Source of the DNA: Streptomyces sp. MST-110588
GTDB lineage: Bacteria > Actinomycetota > Actinomycetes > Streptomycetales > Streptomycetaceae
Direction: 5' to 3'
NCBI RefSeq assembly: GCF_022695595.1
Contig: NZ_CP074380.1
Location: 7,592,501 to 7,656,500, forward strand
Length of the DNA: 64,000 nt
Within the stretch, counting starts at the first letter, position 1. The number at the start of each line of letters is the position of its first letter. This document shows positions 1-7,553 of the stretch, in pieces. Below the pieces are notes generated by a model that worked only from the letters and a program-made list of their open reading frames with translations, was not told where the DNA came from and made no database searches. The position numbers and the translations under genes are program-made.

Positions 1-794
1 TTTTCGACGATGTCGAAAAGGTTGCGGGGCGCGGCGGGCGGCCGGGCGCTGTGGTACTGGGCGATCGCGCCGATCCAGGCGATGCGGCCGAAATCGCGGA
101 GGTGGGCGATGGCGCCTTCCAGATGGTCGCCGCCGACGTTGTCGAGGTAGACGTCGATGCCGTCCGGGGCGGCTTCGCCCAGCAGGTCGCCGACCGGCCC
201 GTCGTGGTAGTCGAACGCCGCGTCGAAGCCCCATTCCCCGGTCAGCCGCCGGACCTTGGCGGGCGAGCCGGCGCTGCCGATGACCCGGCCCGCGCCCAGC
301 AGCCGGGCGATCTGTCCCGCCGCGCTGCCCACGCCGCCCGCCGCCGCGGAGACGAAGACGCTCTCGCCGGGCTTCAGGGACGCCGTACGGGTGAGCGCGA
401 CGTAGGCGGTCAGGCCCGTACCGCCCAGGACGCCCAGATAGGAACGGGCCGGCACCCCCCGGTGAGCGGGCAGGACCCGTACCTCTTCCGGCGTCACCAA
501 CGCATGGGTACGCCACCCCTTGCGGTGGAAGACCAGGGCGCCCTCCTCCAGCCCCGGCGCGCGCGAGGCGATGATGCGTCCGACGGAGCGGCCCTCCAGC
601 GGCGCGTTCAGGTCCCAGCCGCCGTCCATCAGCTCCCTCATGTACGGGTCGACAGAGAGGTAGAGGTTCTCCACCAGGGCCTGGCCCGGGGCGGGCGCGG
701 GAACGGTCGCCTCGGTGAAGGCGAAGTGCGCGGCGGTCGGGAAGCCGTCGGGACGGGAGATCTGGTGGACGAAGCGGGCGGCCGTGCCGGTCAC
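1..794 (-). CDS. NADP-dependent oxidoreductase, MDR superfamily (partial, 3' end off window)
   Basis: Medium-chain dehydrogenase/reductase of the LTB4-dehydrogenase/CurA-like branch, which reduces activated C=C bonds with NADPH in the cytosol. I translated it from the GTG at 794; 264 residues are visible and about 70-80 C-terminal residues lie left of the window. Diagnostic pieces are LSVDPYMR (about residues 46-53), GLTAYVAL (127-134), the nucleotide-binding loop AAAGGVGS (150-157) and YLDNVGGDHL (216-225). No structural or catalytic zinc cysteines are visible, as expected for this zinc-free branch. It diverges from a LysR gene across about 170 bp containing a palindrome, so that regulator probably controls it. 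The exact substrate cannot be read from sequence. Confidence 0.88.
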   Translation of the reverse strand, partial: MTGTAARFVHQISRPDGFPTAAHFAFTEATVPAPAPGQALVENLYLSVDPYMRELMDGGWDLNAPLEGRSVGRIIASRAPGLEEGALVFHRKGWRTHALVTPEEVRVLPAHRGVPARSYLGVLGGTGLTAYVALTRTASLKPGESVFVSAAAGGVGSAAGQIARLLGAGRVIGSAGSPAKVRRLTGEWGFDAAFDYHDGPVGDLLGEAAPDGIDVYLDNVGGDHLEGAIAHLRDFGRIAWIGAIAQYHSARPPAAPRNLFDIVE

Positions 795-926
795 GTGGAC
801 TCCTGGACGAGAAGAAGGCGTATGGGTGCGGGTGCGGCGGTCCGCAGGTGATCGTCGGCCGCGCCCTGCTCACCGTAGGGAACCGTCGCCGCCCCGGGCA
901 GAGGCCCGCATCGATGGAACCGGGCT

Positions 927-949
927 TTCCATGAAATCCGCTCATGGAA
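927..949. promoter_or_regulatory. Perfect inverted repeat, likely LysR operator
   Basis: TTCCATGA - 7 bp - TCATGGAA is a perfect 8-bp inverted repeat between the divergent oxidoreductase and LysR genes. LysR-type regulators usually bind dyads of this sort next to their own promoter. The repeat contains the upstream in-frame ATG at 944, which argues that translation starts at the ATG at 962. Confidence 0.55.
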
Positions 950-961
950 TACTTCCGCCAC

Positions 962-1870
962 ATGAGCGACCTCTCGCCGCACGAGCTGCGCATCCTGATC
1001 GCGGTCGAAGAAGAGCGCGGGTTCACCGCGGCGGCCACCGGCCTGGGCCTGACCCAGTCCGCCGTCTCCCACGCCGTACGCACCTGCGAGCGCAAGCTCG
1101 GGGCCGTCCTCTTCGACCGCGGCCGGCACGGGGCCCGGCCGACCGCCGCCGGCACCCGGGCGGTCGCCCGCGCCCGCCGGATCCTGCGACTGATGGAGAC
1201 GATGGGGCAGGAGGTGCGCGGGGCGCAGGACGGGACGATCACCGGCCCGCTGCACATCGCATCGTTCCGCAGCGCCGCGGCCCACCTGCTGCCCGCCGTG
1301 CTGGAGCGGCTGACCCGCCGTCACCCGGGCCTGGTGCCCGAGGTGCGGATCGTACGGGAAATCGGCCGCGGCACCGGGGGCGAGGTCGCCGACGGACGGG
1401 CCGACCTGGGCATCGCCACACTGGACGCCTCGGGCCCGCCGCCGGGCCTGACCGGCGCCCGCCTCTTTGAGGAGCCGTACGCGCTGGCGCACCCGGCGGG
1501 CCGCGGGCACGCCGACCCGCGGACGCTGCCACTGATCGACTGGGACGAGAACTGCGGCTCGTACACCCGCGAGTGGTGGGCCGGCCAGGACTGGATCCCG
1601 CCGGCCACGATCCGGGTGGAGGACGACACCGTGGTGCTGTCGATGATCGCCCGCGGCATGGGCATGTCGATCATGCCCATGCTGACCCTGACCGGCGCGC
1701 CCGCCGACGTCACCATCACCCCCCTGACGCCACGGCCGCCCCGCCGCGGCGTCGGCTACGTGACGACCCCGGAAGCCGCCGAATCGGCAGCGGTACGCGC
1801 ACTGATCCGCGAACTGCGCTCGCCCGCCTCCGCCCCCGCATGGGCCGACGCCGGACCGGCCGCGAGCTGA
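962..1870 (+). CDS. LysR-family transcriptional regulator
   Basis: Cytosolic DNA-binding regulator of 302 residues. From the ATG at 962 the protein begins MSDLSPHELRIL, exactly where LysR proteins normally begin. The winged-helix region (about residues 3-60) has the usual GFTAAATGLGLTQSAVSHAV core; an effector-binding domain follows from about residue 85. An ATG six codons upstream (944) keeps the frame but lies inside the inverted repeat at 927-949, so it is less likely. The gene diverges from the oxidoreductase at 794, the classic arrangement for a LysR regulator and its target. The inducer is unknown. Confidence 0.9.
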   Translation: MSDLSPHELRILIAVEEERGFTAAATGLGLTQSAVSHAVRTCERKLGAVLFDRGRHGARPTAAGTRAVARARRILRLMETMGQEVRGAQDGTITGPLHIASFRSAAAHLLPAVLERLTRRHPGLVPEVRIVREIGRGTGGEVADGRADLGIATLDASGPPPGLTGARLFEEPYALAHPAGRGHADPRTLPLIDWDENCGSYTREWWAGQDWIPPATIRVEDDTVVLSMIARGMGMSIMPMLTLTGAPADVTITPLTPRPPRRGVGYVTTPEAAESAAVRALIRELRSPASAPAWADAGPAAS

Positions 1871-1887
1871 ACGACGGAGCTGGACGA

Positions 1888-2348
1888 ATGACAGCGAGGC
1901 CAAGGCCGGTGGAGATGCGGCACGGCGTGGCGGCCCGGACCGCGGCGTGTACGGAACTGGTGGCGTGGTCGCGCGGCGGCGACCGGGACCACGTACGGGT
2001 GGTCACCGGGGCGCCCGGCGTCGGCAAGAGCCGGATGGGCGGTTGGGCGGCGCACGGGACACATCCGGCGGGCCGCCAATAGTGCACGCCACCGGGCACG
2101 TGGTACTGGCCGGGTGGGGCGAGACCGTACCGGTGAACAGCTCGGCCGACCGCTTCCTGCGCGCGCCGGCCGTCGCCCACTGGGCCGCCGCCTTCGGCTC
2201 CGGCCGGGATCCCGGTGAGTACGACGAATTCCTGGCCACCCTGCGCGGACTGCTGCGGACGATCGATGCCGCGGGTTTCGAGGGCGGCCCGACGGCCCGG
2301 TTCCGGCCCCGGCTCCTGGCGGACGGGACGGTATTCCTCCTGAGGTGA
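1888..2348 (+). pseudogene. Decayed remnant: P-loop ATPase N-terminus joined to a SUKH-4-like C-terminus
   Basis: An ATG at 1888 opens a short frame with a good Walker A loop (GAPGVGKSR, near 2010-2036), but it stops at 2082 before any Walker B motif. The next frame picks up from about 2086 and reads VPVNSSADRFLRAPAVAHW up to 2348. The VNSS...F pattern followed by a short helical tail resembles the C-terminus of SUKH-4-type immunity proteins, which in Streptomyces can be fused to P-loop domains. I read this as one large gene that lost its middle and its frame. The family assignment of the second half comes from memory of the motif. The remnant starts 18 bp after the LysR stop. Confidence 0.5.
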
Positions 2349-2499
2349 CGCCCCGAAGTATTCCCCATGGGGAGCCGGCGGCATGACGGCCGACGCTGCC
2401 GTAGATGTGTTCGGTGACCGCGAAAATGATCCTGGCCATGGCGCCGTCGCACATATGATCCTCTCGCACTGTTTTTCTGTTTGTGGGGGACTTCGCCCT

Positions 2500-4131
2500 G
2501 TGGGCACATCTCTGCGGGCCCTGCGGGCACTGTTCCTGCTGGCCGGGTTCTACGTTCTCGCCCTCGCCGTACTCGGCGGGCTCGCCTGCGCCGCCCTCGT
2601 GGCCTGGAGCCGGGCCCCGACCGCGGGCGCGCTCACGGTGACCGCCCTCGCCGTGGTCCTGGGCCTTCCGATTGTGCGGGGTGTCTGCACACTCGGGACG
2701 GGGGACGGAAGCGGCACGGACGGCCTTGCGGTCACCGAGGCCGGGCAGCCCGAACTGTGGCGCGCCGTCCGCGCGCTGGCCCAGCGCACCGGCACCCGGG
2801 CACCCGATACGGTCCTGCTCACCGCGGAGGTGAACGCGGCCGTCCACGAGCACACCCGGCTGCTGGGCCTGCTGCCCGGCCGGCGCCGCCTGCACCTCGG
2901 CGTACCGCTGCTGATCGGCCTGAGCGAACCACAGCTCCACTCGGTCCTCGCCCACGAACTGGGCCACTACGGCAACGCGGACACCCGCCTGGCGGGCATC
3001 ACCCTGCGTGGCCGCGACAGCGTACTGCGGACCGTGGAGGGCTTCCGGGCACCGCGGCGCGAGCGGGCCGACGGGGCGACACGCCGGCAGGAGGAGGCGG
3101 TAGCCGCCGGGGCAGGGAAGCGCGAGGCGGCGGGCGCCGGCCGGGTCCGGTCCGCCCTCGGACGGATCATCAGGCCGCTCCTGTACGGGGTGGTGGCCAG
3201 GCCGTTCCAGGCGTACGCGCGGTTCTACCTACGGGCCACGCAGAGTGTCGCCCGTCAGCAGGAGCTGGCCGCCGACCGTGTGGCGGCCCGCGTCGCGGGC
3301 CGCGACGCCACGGCCTCGGCGCTGCGGGAGATCGCCGTCCTCGACGCCGTCCACGACTTCTATATGAGCCGCTACGTCGCTCTGGGCGCCCGGGCGGGCC
3401 TGCTCCCGCCGCGCGGCGAGGTCACCGGCGGCGTACGGCGGCTGCTCGACGACGCCGAACTGCGGTCCGGCCTGGCGGAGCTGCGCGGCGAACTCCCCTC
3501 CGGCGAGGTGTCCCCGTACGACTCGCACCCGCCGCTGGCCGAACGGGTACGGCTGATCGAGGCACTGCCCGACGACGGCCCGGCCACGGCCCCGGTACGG
3601 GCCGCGCTGACGCTGTTGCGTGACACGGAGCGGGTGCTCGCCGAGCTGGAGGACGCGGTCCTCACACCGGAGGCACTGGCCATGGAACGGGCCGACTGGC
3701 CGGAACTGACCCACCGGGCCGTGCACACGCTGACGGAGGCCGGCGCCCGGCCGTTGCGTACGGCGATGGCAGCCGCCGGAATCCCGCCGGGCGGCGCGGC
3801 GCGGGACCTGGCGCTCCTGCTCGACGCCGTCGACGCGGGGCGGCTGTGGCCGGTCGCCGGCCATCTGCCCAAGTCGCCGGAGGCCGCCCGGGCGAGCGGC
3901 CGGGCAGCACGCGAGTTCCTGCGCCCGTCGCTGGAGGAAGGGGTGCAGCATCTGGCGGAGCTGGCCCTGGTGGAGGCGGCCGGCGCGCGCTGGGAGCTGT
4001 CCTGGTACGCCGGGCCCCGGCTGCGGCTGCCGGGGGAGCGGGACGTGGAGGAGGAACTGGCGGCGGCGGTACGGGCCGCCGTCACGGACGCCCCGGACAC
4101 GGGCCCGCTCCGCAGCCTCCTCGCCGCCTGA
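2500..4131 (+). CDS. M48-family membrane zinc metalloprotease
   Basis: Peptidase of 543 residues with two N-terminal membrane segments (about residues 10-36 and 42-62) and a cytosolic catalytic domain. HELGH (152-156) supplies two zinc ligands and the catalytic Glu; the QELAADR segment (Glu near 255) fits the third ligand. HtpX/Ste24-type enzymes degrade or process membrane proteins, so a stress or quality-control role is likely. I chose the GTG at 2500 because GGGGGA sits 9 bp upstream; the in-frame ATG at 2383 would add 39 residues with no membrane or protease character. The C-terminal 200 residues, rich in Ala and Leu, are not in the peptidase core. Confidence 0.88.
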   Translation: MGTSLRALRALFLLAGFYVLALAVLGGLACAALVAWSRAPTAGALTVTALAVVLGLPIVRGVCTLGTGDGSGTDGLAVTEAGQPELWRAVRALAQRTGTRAPDTVLLTAEVNAAVHEHTRLLGLLPGRRRLHLGVPLLIGLSEPQLHSVLAHELGHYGNADTRLAGITLRGRDSVLRTVEGFRAPRRERADGATRRQEEAVAAGAGKREAAGAGRVRSALGRIIRPLLYGVVARPFQAYARFYLRATQSVARQQELAADRVAARVAGRDATASALREIAVLDAVHDFYMSRYVALGARAGLLPPRGEVTGGVRRLLDDAELRSGLAELRGELPSGEVSPYDSHPPLAERVRLIEALPDDGPATAPVRAALTLLRDTERVLAELEDAVLTPEALAMERADWPELTHRAVHTLTEAGARPLRTAMAAAGIPPGGAARDLALLLDAVDAGRLWPVAGHLPKSPEAARASGRAAREFLRPSLEEGVQHLAELALVEAAGARWELSWYAGPRLRLPGERDVEEELAAAVRAAVTDAPDTGPLRSLLAA

Positions 4132-4293
4132 ACCCGCCCCCGGCGCCGACCAACGGCCCGCCACCGTCCAGCGCCTACCGGTCCCAACCCGCCGGCCCCC
4201 CTCCACAACTCAACAACTCACCGACCACCACTCACGTCGCCGGCGGCCACCGATGCCGCCCGGCGCACACCCCCGATTGGATCGCCACATCCC

Positions 4294-5340
4294 ATGCACG
4301 GGATCCTTCCCCTCATCGTCCTGACCGTCTCGCTCTGCGTCTGGCTGTGGAAGCGCAGGCGTACGACCAAGCTCGCCGTCGCGGCCGGCGGGGACCTGCT
4401 GCCGCCGGAGCGGCAGAACACCGAGCGGTCCTGCCCGGACCCCGAGGCGGACGCCGTGTCGGCGGCCCTGTCCCGGGGCGAGTGGCGGACCGCCGCGAAG
4501 GCGATCGCCGCCGCGGGCACGGACTGGGAACGCCGCTCCGAACTGGTGGGTGTCGTCGCCGACCGGGCGGCCGAGGACGACACCTGGCTGCGGGCCTGGG
4601 AGGCGGAGCTTCCCGACGACCCGGACGCGGCCGTGGTCCGCGCCGCCGCGCAGGTAACCCTGGCCTGGGAGATCCGGGGCGCCGCCTACGCGAAACACAC
4701 CACCGCCGAACAGTTCGCCGGGTTCCACCGGGTGCTGGCGCAGGCCCGGGAGGCGTTCGAGCGGGCGGAGGCCCTGGCCCTCCCTGGTGACCCCACCCCG
4801 TACGTGAAGAAGATCCCGCTGTACATGGGCCTGGGCGCGCCGCACGAGGCGATGCTCGAACTGTGGAGCGAGGTCACCGCCCGCGCCCCCTACCACTTCG
4901 AAGGGCACCTGTGCGCGCTCCAGTACTGGTGCGCGAAGTGGCGCGGTTCCGCCGAGGCCGCCCGCGACTTCGCGGGGCAGGCCGTGGCGGCGGCTCCGCG
5001 CGGCAGCCTGCTGACGGTGCTGCGTCTGATCGCCTGGTTCGAGCACCACGACGACGAGGCGCCGTCCGAGGCGTACGGCTGGCCGGAGGTCATGGGAATG
5101 ACGGACGAGGCGCTGGCCGACATCGCCGCGGCGCGCCCGGACGATCCCAGGGTGGCGACGGTCCGGCACATGCTGGCGTACTTCCTGACGAAGCAGGAGC
5201 GTCACGAGGCGGCCCTGGAACAGTTCCGGCAGGTGGACGGCTATGTGAACGCGCTGCCGTGGTGCTACCGCACCGACCCGGCCAAGTTCTACTGCCGCTT
5301 CCGGACCAAGGCACTGCGGGGTGCCGTGAGCGGCGACTGA
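4294..5340 (+). CDS. Unknown protein with N-terminal membrane anchor and TPR-like helices
   Basis: I do not recognise a named family with certainty. The 348-residue product starts with a short hydrophobic stretch (about residues 3-18) followed by KRRRTTK, suggesting a membrane anchor with a cytosolic body. The rest is helical, with spacing such as ALSRGEWRTAAKAIAAAGTD and HEAALEQFRQVDGYV that looks like degenerate TPR repeats, and a Trp/Tyr-rich stretch (FEGHLCALQYWCAKWRG). Actinobacterial proteins of this kind are usually left hypothetical. There is no clear ribosome binding site at the ATG. It follows the M48 protease by 160 bp in the same direction, but there is no evidence of an operon. 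Confidence 0.6.
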   Translation: MHGILPLIVLTVSLCVWLWKRRRTTKLAVAAGGDLLPPERQNTERSCPDPEADAVSAALSRGEWRTAAKAIAAAGTDWERRSELVGVVADRAAEDDTWLRAWEAELPDDPDAAVVRAAAQVTLAWEIRGAAYAKHTTAEQFAGFHRVLAQAREAFERAEALALPGDPTPYVKKIPLYMGLGAPHEAMLELWSEVTARAPYHFEGHLCALQYWCAKWRGSAEAARDFAGQAVAAAPRGSLLTVLRLIAWFEHHDDEAPSEAYGWPEVMGMTDEALADIAAARPDDPRVATVRHMLAYFLTKQERHEAALEQFRQVDGYVNALPWCYRTDPAKFYCRFRTKALRGAVSGD

Positions 5341-5562
5341 GCGGAGGGGGCGCCGGAGGCATCCCTGACGCGTCGAGTCCTCGGCCGCAGGGATCGGCCG
5401 GCCTTCGCGGCACCCGTGACCTGAGAAACCCACCCGTACCAGCTCCGATAGCATGTTCGATCTCACGGTGATCGTCCTCAATGTCCACTTCACCGGAAAG
5501 ACAACGCCATCCGGCACGAAAAGTGATCCATTTAGCCACCATCTAACAAAGCGGCCAGACAA

Positions 5563-6927
5563 TTGATATCTCGACCATCACGGGTGTTTTCGCGAAAAAA
5601 CCGCAGAGTCACGTGCGTCGCACGGCGTCGGCCACGGGCGATTCTCTGGGCCACGGCCGGTGTGGTGGCCCTCGGATTCTTCATCGCGCTGGAGATCGCC
5701 GCGCGTCGTTACGGCCTGCCGGGGCCGATCACCAACCAGGCGCAAGAGATCATATTCGCCCCCGCGTCCGGGCCGCTGCTGTACGCCGGCATGACGCTGA
5801 TGATGGTGACGCTCACCTGGCGGCAGCGGTTCATCGCGGCCGGTGCCGCCATCGGCATCGACGCCGTCTTCTTCCTCGTGCGGTGGGCGGCCGGCGCCAA
5901 GATGACCTTCGGCAACGGCGCGCTGTGGGTGATCCTGGGCTGCGCGGTCATCGCCGTCACGCGCCGCACCGGCCAAGAACGCGTCCTGCTGCTGAAGGGC
6001 GTCGGCCTGGGCCTGCTGCTGGTGGCCGGCCGCAAGACCGGCGACACCTGGCTGCTGATCACCTCCAAGACCCGCCCGACGGTGCTCGACCTGTACGTGG
6101 CGACCGCCGATCACGCGCTGGGCAACCCGTCGTGGCTGGTGGGCCGGCTCGTCAAGGCCACCGGCCCGGTCGGCGCCCACGTCCTGGACTTCGTCTACGT
6201 CCAGCTCGCGGTGGCCGCGGTCGTCGTCGCCCTGTACCAACTGCGCAACGTGGCGGTCGAGCGCCGCTTCCCCGGCCATCATCTGGTGCGCACCTTCCTG
6301 GTCATCGGCCTCCTCGGGCCGGCCATCTACATGATCTTCCCGGTGGTCGGGCCGGTCTTCACCTACGGTGACGGCGCCTTCGGCACCGGCGGCGGGCACT
6401 GGGCGCTGGCCCACCTGTGGCCGGACACGCTGCCGCCGGCCGGCACCCCGCACCCGATGCCGTACGACGAGGTCACCCCGCGCAACTGCATGCCCAGCCT
6501 GCACACGGCGTGGGCCACCGCGATCTTCATCCATTCCCGCACGGGCCCCCGCGTCCTGCGGTTCGCCGGCGCGTTCTGGCTGGTCGCCACGCTCGGCGCG
6601 ACGCTGGGCTTCGGCTACCACTACGGCGTGGACCTCATCGCCGGCGTGGTGTTCACGCTCACGATCGAGGCGGCACTGCGCTCGCTCGACCGCGGCCGGG
6701 ACCGGTCGGGAATCCGGCTGGCCCTTTACGGCACGGCGGTCTTCGCGGCGCTCCTGGTGTCCTACCGCTATCTGCCGGTGCACATGGCCAGGCACCCCTA
6801 CGTGTTCGGGCCACTTCTCATCCTGGCGATGGCCTCGGTGATCTACGGCTATGCACGGACCACCAAACGGTGGGAACCGAAAGCCGCACCGGCGCCGCAA
6901 CCGGAACTGCAACCCGAACCGGTGTGA
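5563..6927 (+). CDS. Polytopic membrane protein with PAP2 (phosphatidate phosphatase/IPC synthase-like) domain
   Basis: About 454 residues with ten or so hydrophobic segments. The C-terminal half holds the PAP2-type signature RNCMPSLHTAW (about residues 307-317) and GFGYHYGVDLIAG (about 349-361), supplying the catalytic histidines and aspartate. This spacing is closer to inositol-phosphotransferase-like PAP2 proteins than to simple phosphatases, so the substrate is probably a lipid phosphate or phospholipid head group. The start is uncertain: the longest frame begins with TTG at 5563, and a GTG at 5584 is equally possible; neither has a convincing ribosome binding site. The 220 bp upstream are unusually AT-rich for the window and likely hold the promoter. 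Confidence 0.8.
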   Translation: MISRPSRVFSRKNRRVTCVARRRPRAILWATAGVVALGFFIALEIAARRYGLPGPITNQAQEIIFAPASGPLLYAGMTLMMVTLTWRQRFIAAGAAIGIDAVFFLVRWAAGAKMTFGNGALWVILGCAVIAVTRRTGQERVLLLKGVGLGLLLVAGRKTGDTWLLITSKTRPTVLDLYVATADHALGNPSWLVGRLVKATGPVGAHVLDFVYVQLAVAAVVVALYQLRNVAVERRFPGHHLVRTFLVIGLLGPAIYMIFPVVGPVFTYGDGAFGTGGGHWALAHLWPDTLPPAGTPHPMPYDEVTPRNCMPSLHTAWATAIFIHSRTGPRVLRFAGAFWLVATLGATLGFGYHYGVDLIAGVVFTLTIEAALRSLDRGRDRSGIRLALYGTAVFAALLVSYRYLPVHMARHPYVFGPLLILAMASVIYGYARTTKRWEPKAAPAPQPELQPEPV

Positions 6928-7067
6928 GAGTCACGCCGATCGCGTCGATGACCGGCCGCGCGGCCCGGACGTAGGGCGAGGCCGTTGCCACGGACGGGGA
7001 AGCGGCCGGACGATGGACTCCTCCACCGGCCTCACCCGGTCCGGCAGCGGCTCACCAGGGGGACGGG

Positions 7068-7553
7068 ATGCACGCGGAGTCCATCACCGCGGTGTGCGCC
7101 GTCGTGATCGCGGTGGCGTCGCTCGCCGTATCGGTCTACCAGGCACACGCGATGCGGCAGCACAACCGCCACTCGGTACGTCCGATACTGCAACTCCACC
7201 AGAGCTGGGCAGCGGGGCGGACCGCGGGCATCCGGCTCATCAACTCCGGGTTCGGGCCGGCCGTCGTCATCGGCAGCACCCCGACCGTCGACGGCACGGT
7301 GATCGGCGAGATGACCAGGGGCCGCCGTGTTCCCCGGGAACGGGAGGCGGCCGGACCGGACTGGCGAGGGGTGGACGCGGACGTCATCATCGAGGCGACG
7401 GGGCCTGCGCGCCGCGCGGGGACAACTGCGTCCTGCGGAGGGCGCCCTGGACGGGCCGCTCGGCGCGGTGCTGCGGGGAAGGTGTTCGGCTGGTACGGCA
7501 ACACGGGCGGCCGGGCGGCCGGACAGCCGGACCGAGGGAAGGAAGCCGGATGA
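7068..7553 (+). CDS. Small membrane-anchored unknown protein, coupled to GH65 gene
   Basis: A 161-residue product with one N-terminal membrane helix (about residues 5-25), then RQHNRHSVRPIL and IRLINSGFGPAVV, as in a recurrent Streptomyces family of single-pass proteins with an unknown soluble domain. The last 60 residues are Gly/Arg/Ala-rich and look degenerate, so the C-terminus may be worn. GGGGGAC precedes the ATG by about 4 bp. The stop codon overlaps the GH65 start as ATGA, suggesting translational coupling. No function is assigned. Confidence 0.55.
   Translation: MHAESITAVCAVVIAVASLAVSVYQAHAMRQHNRHSVRPILQLHQSWAAGRTAGIRLINSGFGPAVVIGSTPTVDGTVIGEMTRGRRVPREREAAGPDWRGVDADVIIEATGPARRAGTTASCGGRPGRAARRGAAGKVFGWYGNTGGRAAGQPDRGKEAG

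Noticed and set aside
2383..2499. Upstream ATG extension of the M48 protease
   Set aside because: The 39 extra residues look non-coding, and a ribosome binding site fits the GTG at 2500.
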